Shown in pieces: positions 38,661-47,924 of a DNA stretch of 64,000 bases. The translations under genes and the position numbers were made by a program. Location of the stretch: NCBI GenBank assembly GCA_947167075.1, contig CAMVGR010000003.1, forward strand, positions 1 to 64,000, written 5' to 3'. Under the pieces are notes generated by a model, which searched no databases, had not been told where the DNA came from, and saw nothing but the letters and a program-made list of their open reading frames with translations. The first letter of the stretch is position 1, and each line of letters starts with the position of its first letter. This DNA is from an uncultured Bacteroidales bacterium. Its GTDB lineage: Bacteria; Bacteroidota; Bacteroidia; Bacteroidales; P3.

Positions 38661-38668
38661 TATCTTTG
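38661..38668 (+). promoter_or_regulatory. -7 box before YhcG copy 2
   Basis: TATCTTTG in a context (TTTGATTCAAATATAATTCG) homologous to the promoter after the intact YhcG gene at 48994-49025. Confidence 0.6.
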
Positions 38669-38697
38669 CAAACAAAAAAACAGCTAACAACCATCTA

Positions 38698-39112
38698 ATG
38701 GCAGACAGCATAACTATACAGAATAACAACATTATGCCGTTGGTTGACGACTTGCGGCAGATAATCAATCAGACACGCAACCGCGTGGCCGTCAATGTCA
38801 ATGCAGAACTCACCCTGATGTATTGGCATATCGGCGAACGCATCAATCGAGAAGTGCTTGGGAACGAGCGCGCTGAATACGGGAAACAGATTGTTGCGCA
38901 GGTGGCGCGACAATTGCAAGAAGAATTTGGAGCAAAGGGATTCGACGAGAAAAGCATTCGTCGTATGATGCAATTTGCATCCTTGTTTCCTGAATTTCAA
39001 ATTGTCGCGACAATTACAATGGTCTCATTTTGTAGAGGTTATTCCTTTAAAAGACGACCTTCAACGGGAATTCTACCTGACGTTGGCAGCCTCCGAAAGA
39101 TGGTCTATTCGT
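38698..39112 (+). pseudogene. YhcG-family (DUF1016) nuclease, decayed copy 2
   Basis: Starts MADSITIQNNNIMPLVDDL and matches the intact copy closely to IVAQVARQLQEEFGAKGF and FPEFQIVA. At 39001-39014 the second palindromic motif is reduced to ATTGTCGCGACAAT, 11 bases shorter than the 25-base form, which shifts the frame. The old frame resumes as WSHFVEVIPLKDDL and REFYLTLAASERWSIR before homology ends at 39112. The C-terminal PDDEXK domain is missing. Confidence 0.88.
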
Positions 39113-39173
39113 CACCCTGCGCAATGAGCCCTTCCCGGACACCTACTTCACATTCCCCGTGCGGCAGCTGTAA
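39113..39173 (+). pseudogene. Fragment of another gene's 3' end
   Basis: Continuing from the truncated YhcG copy, one frame reads TLRNEPFPDTYFTFPVRQL to a stop. It looks like a protein C-terminus but the gene is not recognisable. Confidence 0.3.
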
Positions 39174-39193
39174 AGCACAAGCCACGCCAACCC

Positions 39194-39238
39194 GTGCAGC
39201 GGTAGGGAATCGGCCCGTCCGCTGCACATTGTGTTTTT
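39194..39238 (+). terminator. Hairpin after the gene fragment
   Basis: A nine-base perfect stem GTGCAGCGG/CCGCTGCAC with a 16-base loop, followed by ATTGTGTTTTT. Confidence 0.55.
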
Positions 39239-39272
39239 CGCCCCTGTGGCAGACCTCGACACACACAGCAAT

Positions 39273-40373
39273 ATGGAAAGAAACCGCAAAATCATACAGG
39301 TGAGCACCGTGGGAATAGTGGCCAACGTGCTGCTCGCTGCCTTCAAGGCTGCAGTGGGATTCATGTCAGGCGCCATCGCCATAGTGATGGATGGAGTGAA
39401 CAACCTGAGCGACGCCCTCTCGTCGGTGATCACCATCGTGGGCACCAAGCTTTCCGCCAAGCCGGCCGACCGTGAGCACCCGTTCGGACACGGACGCGCG
39501 GAGTACCTGACAGCCATCGTCATCGCCCTCATTGTCACCGCAGCCGGAGTCACATCGATGGTAGAGTCGATCCAGAAGCTCGTCAGCCGCACCACCCCCA
39601 CCTACTCCACCGTCACGCTGGTGGTGGTCGTAGTGGCCATAGCGGCGAAGCTGGTGCTGGGACATTACGTGAGACGAGAGGGCAGAAAACTGAAAAGCGA
39701 TGCCCTGGCGGCCAGCGGTGCGGATGCCCTTTTCGACGCCATCGTCACACTATCCACCCTTGTGTCGGCGGGCATCACGATGCTGTGGGGGTTGAACCTC
39801 GACGGCATCATCGGCACGCTGATTTCGCTGGTCATCATAAAGGCCGGTGTAGAAATGCTGGCCTCGCCCGTCGGCGAGCTGCTGGGCAGCCGCATCTCGC
39901 CTGAATTCGTCGCCTCGCTGAAAGAGAAAGCGCTGACGTTCGAGGACGTGAACGGGGTGTACGACATTATCGTGAACAACTACGGCCCCAACGTGCTTAT
40001 CGGATCGATGCACATCAGCGTCCCGGAGAACATGACAGCCAGGAAGATACATCTGCTCACGCGCTCGCTGTCGACCACACTCTACAAGGAGTTCGGAGTC
40101 ATTATGACCATCGGCATCTATGCCCTCTACACCGGCGACACTCCCATGGCGCACCTGCAGGACGATGTGCTCCGAACGGCCTCCAGCCAGCCGGGCGTGC
40201 TGCAGACACACGCGTTCTATTACTATGAAGACCAGAATCTGATCACTATCGATGTGGTGCCCGACGAAAGCGTGCATGACGACCAGGCCTTCTCCGACAC
40301 CATCGTCGAACTGCTCACCCGAAGCTTCCCGGACTATCGGTTCAGCATCGTGGTGGACCACAACTACAGCTGA
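39273..40373 (+). CDS. Cation diffusion facilitator family transporter
   Basis: 366 residues from the ATG at 39273 (MERNRKIIQVSTVGIVANVL). Six transmembrane segments. Metal-binding residues typical of Zn2+/Mn2+/Fe2+ exporters are seen in DGVNNLSDALSSV (helix 2) and SGADALFDAIVT (helix 5). HPFGHGRAEYL is the conserved loop after helix 2, and a cytoplasmic ferredoxin-like C-terminal domain follows. It exports divalent cations in exchange for protons. The long C-terminal domain, which ends in a His, exceeds the usual 300 residues. The start lies 160 bases from the decayed YhcG copy. Confidence 0.9.
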   Translation: MERNRKIIQVSTVGIVANVLLAAFKAAVGFMSGAIAIVMDGVNNLSDALSSVITIVGTKLSAKPADREHPFGHGRAEYLTAIVIALIVTAAGVTSMVESIQKLVSRTTPTYSTVTLVVVVVAIAAKLVLGHYVRREGRKLKSDALAASGADALFDAIVTLSTLVSAGITMLWGLNLDGIIGTLISLVIIKAGVEMLASPVGELLGSRISPEFVASLKEKALTFEDVNGVYDIIVNNYGPNVLIGSMHISVPENMTARKIHLLTRSLSTTLYKEFGVIMTIGIYALYTGDTPMAHLQDDVLRTASSQPGVLQTHAFYYYEDQNLITIDVVPDESVHDDQAFSDTIVELLTRSFPDYRFSIVVDHNYS

Positions 40374-40380
40374 ACAAGCC

Positions 40381-41115
40381 TCACTTCAGGCAATCGAGAT
40401 AGCGGGCAATGGTCTGCCCGATTCCCAAATAAAGGGCGTCGGAAATGAGGGCATGGCCGATGCTCACTTCATCGAGCCACGGTATCTGCTGGTGGAACCA
40501 GGACAGGTTCTCCAGCGAAAGGTCGTGCCCTGCGTTGAGACCCAGGCCGCAGTCGCGTGCCACCCGCGCGGCCTCGACAAACGGAGCCACCGCAGCTTCG
40601 CGTCCGGCAGAATACTCACGTGCATAACTCTCCGTGTCCAGCTCCACACGGTCGGTGACTGTCCGCGCAGCCATCTCGATCATCTTCGGGTTGGCGTCGA
40701 TAAAGATGCTCACACGGATGCCGCAGGCCTTGAACTCCTTGACCACATCGCACAGATAGTCCTGGTTCTTGACGGTATCCCATCCGGCGTTGGAGGTCAG
40801 CACCCCCTCGGCGTCGGGCACCAGCGTCACCTGCGCGGGCTTGATTTCCTTCACAAGGTCGATGAAACCGTAGGGTCGACTCTTAGACACTCCCTTGGGA
40901 TTACCCTCGATATTGTATTCCACACCTATCAGCGGCCCTATAGCCAGCGCGTCGGCATAGCGGATGTGGCGCTCGTCGGGACGGGGATGCACCGTGATGC
41001 CCTGTGCGCCGAAGCGCTCGCAGTCCTGTGCGAACTTTAAGACGTCGGGGGTGTTGCCGCCACGTGCATTACGGATGGTCGCTACCTTGTTGATATTGAC
41101 ACTCAGTTTTGTCAT
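40381..41115 (-). CDS. pdxJ: Pyridoxine 5'-phosphate synthase
   Basis: 244 residues, full length. Condenses 1-deoxyxylulose 5-phosphate and 3-amino-1-hydroxyacetone phosphate to pyridoxine 5'-phosphate. TIM barrel with [19 protein letters not shown] at the N-terminus, [30 protein letters not shown] and [13 protein letters not shown] broken copy of its 5' end lies at 47470-47619. Convergent with the cation exporter across 7 bases. Confidence 0.96.
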   Translation of the reverse strand: MTKLSVNINKVATIRNARGGNTPDVLKFAQDCERFGAQGITVHPRPDERHIRYADALAIGPLIGVEYNIEGNPKGVSKSRPYGFIDLVKEIKPAQVTLVPDAEGVLTSNAGWDTVKNQDYLCDVVKEFKACGIRVSIFIDANPKMIEMAARTVTDRVELDTESYAREYSAGREAAVAPFVEAARVARDCGLGLNAGHDLSLENLSWFHQQIPWLDEVSIGHALISDALYLGIGQTIARYLDCLK

Positions 41116-41155
41116 ACTTGCTCTTTTCTTGCTTTATAGAATGGAAAATCGTGTG

Positions 41156-41163
41156 CAAAAATA
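41156..41163 (-). promoter_or_regulatory. -7 box for pdxJ
   Basis: TATTTTTG on the minus strand, 41 bases before the ATG. Confidence 0.55.
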
Positions 41164-41368
41164 CAAAGTTTTTTTTATCCGACAGAACAAGTGCACTATA
41201 TTTAACATTTACCGGCCCGCACGTATGCCCGGAGAAGGGATTTTGGGCACAGGACATGAATGGGGCTGCATGCGGAACAGGCCTCTCACGGTCAGTACAG
41301 AAGCGGCATTTGAAGCCTTCGCAATGGCAAATCCACAAGTTTTTTAGTTGCAGAAAACATTTTTTGTG

Positions 41369-41376
41369 TAACTTTG
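41369..41376 (+). promoter_or_regulatory. -7 box for the DUF2147 gene
   Basis: TAACTTTG, 23 bases before the ATG. Confidence 0.6.
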
Positions 41377-41398
41377 CACCCGACAAACAAATAACGAC

Positions 41399-41860
41399 AT
41401 GAAGAAGATTATTCTTGCAGCAGTGATGGTTTTGGGCATGATATGCCCTGTGGCAGCACAGCAGATGCTGAACATGAAAGGCGACAATATTGTAGGTACC
41501 TACAAGGGTAAACAAGGCGATGATGTCTTCAAAGCCCGCATCACCCGCTTGGCCGACGGCACCTACCAGGGACAGATCATCTGGATGGAACACGACCGAG
41601 ACACCAACGGCCAGAAGATTCTCGACAAGAAGAATCCCGACAAGAGCCTTCGGACGCAACCGGCCGACCGCATCATAGTGTTCTCCGGTCTAAAATACGA
41701 CAAGGCCAACCATCACTGGGGAGACACCAAGATCTACGATCCCCAACGTGGCCTACGCGCCAAGATGACAGCCGACTTTGCACCAGACGGGCGCCTGCGC
41801 ATCAAAGGATCCCTTCTCGGAATCAGCGAGACGGTCTACTGGGTCAGGGTCGGCGACTGA
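41399..41860 (+). CDS. DUF2147 secreted protein
   Basis: 153 residues. Signal peptide at residues 1-20 (MICPVAAQ), then one DUF2147 domain: NIVGTYKGKQGDDVFKARI, DGTYQGQIIWME, a GLKYDKANHHWGDTKIYDP core with aromatic residues, and GSLLGISETVYWVRV. A lipocalin-like periplasmic domain of unknown ligand, common in Bacteroidetes. Single gene, convergent with the efflux operon. Confidence 0.85.
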   Translation: MKKIILAAVMVLGMICPVAAQQMLNMKGDNIVGTYKGKQGDDVFKARITRLADGTYQGQIIWMEHDRDTNGQKILDKKNPDKSLRTQPADRIIVFSGLKYDKANHHWGDTKIYDPQRGLRAKMTADFAPDGRLRIKGSLLGISETVYWVRVGD

Positions 41861-41877
41861 AGGACCCGGTCGCGCAA

Positions 41878-43230
41878 TCAGAACTGTTTGCTCTGCAAGT
41901 CGGCCAAACGGCGACGTGCCATGATATAGGAGGTGCGCCGGTCGGTGATGGCGTTTTGGGCCTGGAGCAGCAAAGCGTGGGCTTGAAGCACCTCGGACAG
42001 GGTGCACACACCGGCAGTGTAGTTCAGGTTGGCAATCCTGTAATTCTCGGCAGCGATATCGAGCGCGGACGAATCGGAGCGGATAAGCATATAGGCATCC
42101 ACCATATCGCTGTACGCTTTCTCCTCTTCAATCGACATCATTCCATTCAGATGCTCCTGCTTGATGGCCGTCTCATGGATGCGGATGTCATGCTGGCGCA
42201 AGCGGTATGCTGTTTCCCACCAGGCGCTGATGGGGACGGACAGCGACAACAGCACGACAGCGTTGGCCGAAGGGTCCTGCTTAATCACGTTACCATAAAA
42301 GGCCGACCCGATGAGGGTGAGCTGCGGCAGGGTCTCGCCGAGGGTCATGCGCTTGTTGAGCCGCTCGGCTTCCAACGCGAGTGACAGCAGACGCACCTCG
42401 GGCCGCAGGCTGTCGCCGGTGGTGGCGAAGGTGTACCGCAGCGGGGGCAACTCCATCATCTCCGAAGCGACAAAGGCAAGGCTGTCGCTATAAGCAATGC
42501 CTATCTGCGAGCAGAGCAGCCTCTTCGAGAGACGTATTCCACTGGTCAGCTGCTGTCGTTGAGCGACAATCTCGTTACGTTTCAGCTGCACCTGAAGGGC
42601 ATCGGACTTGGTGACGAGACCGTTGGCAAGCGCCGACTGCACCGTGCGGTCGAGCGAGTCGATGAGATCCAATGCGGCAGATACCGTGGTTTCTTTCTCC
42701 TGCAGACCTACAACCAAATAGAATGTCGACTCGACCGATTCCAGAATATCACGTATCTGGACCTTGGCCTGCAATTCGGCTGCCTCGATTCCGATGTCGG
42801 CCAGGCGGTTGCCTGTCACGATACGGCCGCCGGCGAATAACGGCTGCGCCACCATTGCCATGGCACTGCCGCCTCGCTTCATGAGCGACACCTCGTTACG
42901 CACATCGCTTCCCGCCTCAGCCACCAGTTCGTAGAGTGCCTGAAGGATCTCGCGCATATCGTTGGACTGCACATCATTGATACCAAACCTGATGAGAGGA
43001 TCGGCCGCATAGTATCCCAAGGCACTGACACGCATTTGCGGGAAGTATTTGGTAAAGACCTGTTTCTTTACCTCGCGGGCACGCTCTATTTCCAGCAAGG
43101 AAGTGCGTATGTCGGCATTGTTGCGCTGCGCCATGGCAAGACAGCTGTCGAGGGTTAAGGTTTGAGCGTAGGCCCTCGGCAAGAAGGCTGTCAAAAGCAC
43201 GAAAGCTATGATATATATCACTCTTTTCAT
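41878..43230 (-). CDS. TolC-family outer-membrane efflux channel
   Basis: 450 residues. Signal peptide at residues 1-22. Two homologous OEP halves of long helices and short strands (TLDSCLAMAQRNNADIRTSL at the start; LNYTAGVCTLSEVLQAHALL in the second half). It forms the trimeric duct through the outer membrane. Third gene of the tripartite pump operon, 23 bases after the RND gene. Confidence 0.92.
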   Translation of the reverse strand: MKRVIYIIAFVLLTAFLPRAYAQTLTLDSCLAMAQRNNADIRTSLLEIERAREVKKQVFTKYFPQMRVSALGYYAADPLIRFGINDVQSNDMREILQALYELVAEAGSDVRNEVSLMKRGGSAMAMVAQPLFAGGRIVTGNRLADIGIEAAELQAKVQIRDILESVESTFYLVVGLQEKETTVSAALDLIDSLDRTVQSALANGLVTKSDALQVQLKRNEIVAQRQQLTSGIRLSKRLLCSQIGIAYSDSLAFVASEMMELPPLRYTFATTGDSLRPEVRLLSLALEAERLNKRMTLGETLPQLTLIGSAFYGNVIKQDPSANAVVLLSLSVPISAWWETAYRLRQHDIRIHETAIKQEHLNGMMSIEEEKAYSDMVDAYMLIRSDSSALDIAAENYRIANLNYTAGVCTLSEVLQAHALLLQAQNAITDRRTSYIMARRRLADLQSKQF

Positions 43231-43253
43231 CTGAAGAACGCTTTAAGATTCAG

Positions 43254-46200
43254 TTATTCATGTATACGGTCCTTTAGTGGACGGAAGTTCTGGCGTTTCT
43301 TGTTTTCGAAAGCGACACAATAGGCCACCGGCAGGATAGTGACCACAAACGGGAGGGTGAGGAGTGTGCCAAAGCAAATGACAACGCCCATAGGCATCCA
43401 CAGCATGGTACCGGCCAGAATCATTGGCACGACCCCCAAGGCGGTGGTCGCCGAGGTTAGGAATATGGGCCTCATGCGGCGAATACCTGCTGTGAAGGCG
43501 GCATCGCGGACGGACATCAGCTCCTTATTGCGCAACTCTGCCACATAATCATACATGATGATTGAATTACGCACAATGATACCTACCAGTGAGATGATTC
43601 CAAGCGTAGCCGTTACTGAGAAATCAAGGCCAAACAACCACAGTCCGAGGATGGCGCCGAAGACGCACAATACAGACATGGAGATAGAGAGGAGCGAGAT
43701 GCCCAGTTTTCCGTAGTGGATGATCAGGACCAAGAACATGACTCCTATTGCCGCCAACACAGAGAGCATCAGGTCTGGCATCAGTGTCCTGGAGACAGCA
43801 TAGGTGCCCCCCTGCTCAATAGTCACGTCCTCGGGGAGATCCATTTTGTCCAGTTCCTTCATTATCTTACGGAACTCACGCATCTGCCCTGCACCGGCCA
43901 TCACGTCTGCCGACACGGTAACCGTCCTAATGCCATTACGGTGAGGCAGGTTATTATGGTGGAAATGAGGCTTGATATCGGCCACCAAACGCAACGGCAC
44001 CCAAGCACCCGGCTGTGCGCCCGGCACGAGCATATCCCCTAACGAGGCGTAGTCAATCTGGTGCTTGTCTTTCGAGTATATTGCGATCGGAATGCTGTAA
44101 TCGCCCTCCCACAAGGAGGTAAGGTTCGTGCCAGACAGGGCTCCGCTAAGGAACACCGAAAGGGTAGACTGAGAGATGCCCAGCCTATTGGCTATATCGG
44201 TCTTGAGCACCACATCCACCATGGCCTGCGTCTCGTCATAGTCGGAATGGACATAGAACAAGTTGGGGGTTTGCTTCATGATGCGCAGCAGCGAGTCGCG
44301 CACCGGCTCTATCTTGGCATATGAATCTGCCTGAATATAGAACTCAATGGGCGATGCTGCAGGCTGGTAATCCATCTGCTTGAACCTGATCTGCGCCTGC
44401 GGGAAGTAGTTTTCGTAGCGTTGAGCATATTCGGCGATAAGCTCCTTGGTTGCCTTGTCGCTGGTAGTATTCACTATGAACTGTGCATAGTTATCCGACG
44501 GCAATTGAGGAGCATACGTAATATGGAATCGCGGCGACGACATACCCACAAAAGAGGTGATACTCTTCACACGCGGGTCCTTAAGCATTATCGCCGTCAG
44601 CGAATCAGCCACCTGCTCTGTCTCATCGACAGAAGAACCCGCCGACAGATGCAACTCCACCGCAAAACTATCGCGCTCGGCCTTAGGCAATATCTGAATA
44701 TTCAGTTGCGAGAAGAGGAATATACCAAACAGTAAAAAGATAGCACCATTAAGCAGTGTAAGTTTCTTATGGCGGAAGCAGAAAGTTAGCAACCGCTCAT
44801 AGCCCCGTTGCAGCCAGCCGAAGAAACCCTCTTGTACCTTCTCAAAGGCATTGGGAGCCTTCCCCGCATTTCTTCCAATCAAGCGAGACGAGAGGAACGG
44901 AATCACCTGAACAGAATAGAGGAAACTGCATGCCAGGGCGATGAGGATGGTCCAGGGGAACAACTTGATGAAGTCGCCCATCATGCCGCCTTTCATGATA
45001 GAAAGCGTCGGGAAGAACATCGCTGCAATCGAAATCGTGGCGAAAAGCATCGACCCTGCCAGTTTCGTGGTCGAAACGACAGCTGAATACCATCGCGAAT
45101 GGCCCACCCGCAACAAGTCAGAATACCCGTCTATGACTACCACCGAATCGTCAACCACCATTCCCAATACAGCAATCAGGGCTGCCAGGGTGACTGTATT
45201 GAGCTCGAATCCAAGGAAATACATGATACCTAACGTGGCTGCAATACAGATTGGGACCGATGTGGAGCTCACCAATGCTGTGCGCAGCGGGAAAAGCAGT
45301 AGCATCACAATGATGACCACCAGCACTGCCTCGAGCAGATCTTTGAGGAACGACTGAACCGAACGGTCCACTATCTTGGGCTGGTCGGTGACACGGTGGA
45401 TATGAATGTCGGGGGTGAGGGTTTTCTCATACTCCCTAATGATTTTCTCCACCCGTTTACCGAAGTCCACCACATTGTTCCCCGTACGCATCTCTATCGA
45501 AAGCATGACACACCTGCTGCCGAACGATGAGGAATCACTGTATTTTATATGCGGCTTCAGTTCTTCGTACTGCGATTCGACGGTAGCCACATCGCGTAAA
45601 CGTAGTGTCTGACCCGTCGCGGGGTCGGAGAACACGATCAACTCATTTAGGTCGTAAATATTCCCGAATGGAATTGAGACATGCACTATGGCACTTCCCT
45701 CATCGTTACTCACCTTTCCCGATACTGTCCGGAACCCATGGGCAGCCAACTCGGCCGACACTATCGAAGGCGAGATGGCATACTGCGTCAGCTTCATGGG
45801 GTCCATATAGACGGCTATTTCTTCCTTCTGCGTACCCACCACGCTGATCTTTCCCATCTCCTTGATACTGCGCAACCGTGTAGAGAGTTGCTTGGCTACA
45901 GCTTCCAACTCACGCGGCGAACGCTCGGCACTCTCTATAGCCAGCAGCAACGACGAGGAATTTCCAAAGTCATCCATCACTGCCGTGGCAGCAACCCCTT
46001 GGGGCAAGTCTGTAAGACGGAAAAGCGACAGACCCTCACGTATCCGCGACCATGTAATCTTGGTATCCGTATCCGTAGGCACCAACGTCACAAACACATA
46101 TAGCATCCCGTTCTGGCTATAGGAATAGGTCTTGGTCTTGTCCACATCGGTAAATGTAAAGAGGTACTCTTCGACAGGTCCTGCCACCTGTTCTTCAATC

Positions 46201-46385
46201 TCCTCGGCCGATGCACCCGGATACACTACCGCCACCACACCCTGCTTCAGCGACATTGCCGGGAACTCGTTCTTGTTCAGGTGAGGCAACGCATATGTCC
46301 CCAACAAGATAATCACAACGAGGGTGAAAGCGAGGATGGGAAAACTCCGCATCGTACCCTCAATCAGATTGCTTCTGCGTGCCAT
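43254..46385 (-). CDS. RND multidrug/solute efflux permease
   Basis: 1043 residues. Twelve transmembrane helices with two large periplasmic loops. Family marks are PGASAEEIEEQVAGPVEE near residue 55, DDSVVVIDGYSDLLR in helix 4 (the proton-relay segment with adjacent acidic residues), and VGIIVRNSIIMYDYVAEL late in the protein. It exports drugs, bile acids or dyes using the proton gradient; the substrate is not predictable. Second gene of the operon. The 4-base gap to the adaptor gene indicates coupling. Confidence 0.94.
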   Translation of the reverse strand: MARRSNLIEGTMRSFPILAFTLVVIILLGTYALPHLNKNEFPAMSLKQGVVAVVYPGASAEEIEEQVAGPVEEYLFTFTDVDKTKTYSYSQNGMLYVFVTLVPTDTDTKITWSRIREGLSLFRLTDLPQGVAATAVMDDFGNSSSLLLAIESAERSPRELEAVAKQLSTRLRSIKEMGKISVVGTQKEEIAVYMDPMKLTQYAISPSIVSAELAAHGFRTVSGKVSNDEGSAIVHVSIPFGNIYDLNELIVFSDPATGQTLRLRDVATVESQYEELKPHIKYSDSSSFGSRCVMLSIEMRTGNNVVDFGKRVEKIIREYEKTLTPDIHIHRVTDQPKIVDRSVQSFLKDLLEAVLVVIIVMLLLFPLRTALVSSTSVPICIAATLGIMYFLGFELNTVTLAALIAVLGMVVDDSVVVIDGYSDLLRVGHSRWYSAVVSTTKLAGSMLFATISIAAMFFPTLSIMKGGMMGDFIKLFPWTILIALACSFLYSVQVIPFLSSRLIGRNAGKAPNAFEKVQEGFFGWLQRGYERLLTFCFRHKKLTLLNGAIFLLFGIFLFSQLNIQILPKAERDSFAVELHLSAGSSVDETEQVADSLTAIMLKDPRVKSITSFVGMSSPRFHITYAPQLPSDNYAQFIVNTTSDKATKELIAEYAQRYENYFPQAQIRFKQMDYQPAASPIEFYIQADSYAKIEPVRDSLLRIMKQTPNLFYVHSDYDETQAMVDVVLKTDIANRLGISQSTLSVFLSGALSGTNLTSLWEGDYSIPIAIYSKDKHQIDYASLGDMLVPGAQPGAWVPLRLVADIKPHFHHNNLPHRNGIRTVTVSADVMAGAGQMREFRKIMKELDKMDLPEDVTIEQGGTYAVSRTLMPDLMLSVLAAIGVMFLVLIIHYGKLGISLLSISMSVLCVFGAILGLWLFGLDFSVTATLGIISLVGIIVRNSIIMYDYVAELRNKELMSVRDAAFTAGIRRMRPIFLTSATTALGVVPMILAGTMLWMPMGVVICFGTLLTLPFVVTILPVAYCVAFENKKRQNFRPLKDRIHE

Positions 46386-46389
46386 ATCA

Positions 46390-47433
46390 CTAACGGATTG
46401 TTTTCACTGGTGCACCGGTGTAGAGTTTCTGCCGGCCTTCCGCCACCACCGTATCACCAGCAGAAAGGCCCGATTTCACATATACTCCATTGTAGTAGAA
46501 ATCGCCCACTTCTATGCGGCGCTGCTCCGAACGGCCATTCTTCACAACCCACACTATCGTACCATCAGGCATGGTCTGAATGCAGTCTACAGGGATAGCC
46601 ATACCATCGGATTCACCCAGTGTGGTCTGCACTTTAGTCACCATATCGGGCAACAGCCCCTTGCAATCGCCCCCAATCACCGAGGCATGCACCCTGTAGG
46701 TATGGCCCATCGGATTTGCTGTCATTCCTTTGTCTGCCACACGCAGGCTCAACTGCCGATCGCCCAATGCCGGCACAATGGCTGTAGCTTTGTCACCCAC
46801 AGATATCAGCGCAATCTCCTGCTCTGGAACCGAGAAGTTTACTCGCATCTGACCCATGTCTAACACATGGCAGAACGACTCGCCAGGCTTCATCTCCTCG
46901 CCAATGTGGTGGTCCACACACGACACCACGCCTGAGAAAGGAGCCTTGATAACACAATCTTCCATATGCTTTCGCGAACTCAACTCGGCTTGGCGTGCTT
47001 TCTCCAGGTCGGTCTCCATCTCTATCCACCTCACATCGCTGATACCACCCTCTTTGTGCACAGCCTCCAAGCGACGATAGGCATCTTCTGCCTGACGCAG
47101 GGAAGCCAGCGAAGCATCATGCAGGCTTCTGGCCGTCGTGGCATCGATTTCGGCTATCACCTGGCCGGCCGTCACCCGATGCCCGTTGCGGGCGGCTATC
47201 TTGGTCAGCACCCCACCCATCGGGAAAGAGAGTGACACCTCACGCTCCGACCCAATGGATCCCACATAGTTGCGTTCTGCTGACATCCCGACATTCCCCA
47301 CCACCACATAACCGATGGGTATCGTGTCGCTCCAACCTGTCTGCTTCTGCTTCTTTCCTGAGCATGCCGACAGCAGCAGAATTACAAGCAGTATACCAGA
47401 GATTGATCTAGTTAACGAGTTGATTCTTTGCAT
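46390..47433 (-). CDS. RND efflux periplasmic adaptor (MFP/HlyD family)
   Basis: 347 residues. Lipoprotein signal ending LLSACSG. Then a beta-barrel/lipoyl/hairpin order: VLTKIAARNGHRVTAGQVIAEID is the lipoyl half-motif, a short alpha-hairpin follows (ASLRQAEDAYRRLEAVHK), then DCVIKAPFSGVVSC and the membrane-proximal domain. It links the RND pump to the TolC channel. First gene of the three-gene operon. Directly upstream lies a broken pdxJ copy with a -7 box, which may drive the operon. Confidence 0.92.
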   Translation of the reverse strand: MQRINSLTRSISGILLVILLLSACSGKKQKQTGWSDTIPIGYVVVGNVGMSAERNYVGSIGSEREVSLSFPMGGVLTKIAARNGHRVTAGQVIAEIDATTARSLHDASLASLRQAEDAYRRLEAVHKEGGISDVRWIEMETDLEKARQAELSSRKHMEDCVIKAPFSGVVSCVDHHIGEEMKPGESFCHVLDMGQMRVNFSVPEQEIALISVGDKATAIVPALGDRQLSLRVADKGMTANPMGHTYRVHASVIGGDCKGLLPDMVTKVQTTLGESDGMAIPVDCIQTMPDGTIVWVVKNGRSEQRRIEVGDFYYNGVYVKSGLSAGDTVVAEGRQKLYTGAPVKTIR

Positions 47434-47469
47434 AAATATTTCAATTTAAAATCTTTATTTGATAGTGTC

Positions 47470-47619
47470 TTACTTGTCGAATTGTCCCATGCCGAAGCAG
47501 GCAGGCTTCAAGCATAAGCCCTTGCTGCCCATGGCAGACCTTTGTCCATCAGGCATCTTTTCACCCCGCGTATTGCGGATGGTGGCCACCTTGTTGATAT
47601 TGACACTCAGCTTTGTCAT
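47470..47619 (-). pseudogene. pdxJ 5' remnant upstream of the efflux operon
   Basis: The minus strand from the ATG at 47619 reads [20 protein letters not shown], the first 20 residues of PdxJ with three changes from the intact copy. It then runs into unrelated sequence and stops at 47470. The DNA match to pdxJ covers about 65 bases including the ATG. Thirty-six bases separate its stop from the adaptor gene. Confidence 0.85.
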
Positions 47620-47644
47620 TGTTGTATCGGTATTAAATTCGGCT

Positions 47645-47652
47645 GCAAAATT
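47645..47652 (-). promoter_or_regulatory. -7 box ahead of the pdxJ remnant and efflux operon
   Basis: TAATTTTG on the minus strand, 26 bases before the remnant's ATG. No better promoter lies nearer to the adaptor gene. Confidence 0.5.
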
Positions 47653-47828
47653 ACGAAGAATGTACGGAATGGCAAAATAAATTACAAAACCATTCCCCAT
47701 ACGACCGCTTAGCTTTTACTCCCCTTTTACTCAAACTCTAATCAAACTTTACCTCGGTCTATGTCTCCCCTATGCCTCCAATGCCACACCTCCATCGTTC
47801 ACCCAGCCATGCCCGCCTCCAAAATAAA

Positions 47829-47860
47829 TTTGGCCATATCAGAAAATTGTCGTAATTTTG
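47829..47860 (+). promoter_or_regulatory. Promoter of the intact YhcG gene
   Basis: TTTG, a 20-base spacer starting GCCATATC, then TAATTTTG. Same module as at 1967, 14807 and 30276. Confidence 0.65.
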
Positions 47861-47924
47861 CAAAACAGAAAAATAAAGTCGAAGATACCCTCGCATAATC
47901 CAGCCTCACAATATCAGACACCTC

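Noticed and set aside
41164-41347. Short ORFs between pdxJ and the DUF2147 gene
   Set aside because: Neither frame shows a recognisable protein, a promoter or composition that supports coding; could be old debris but nothing identifies it.
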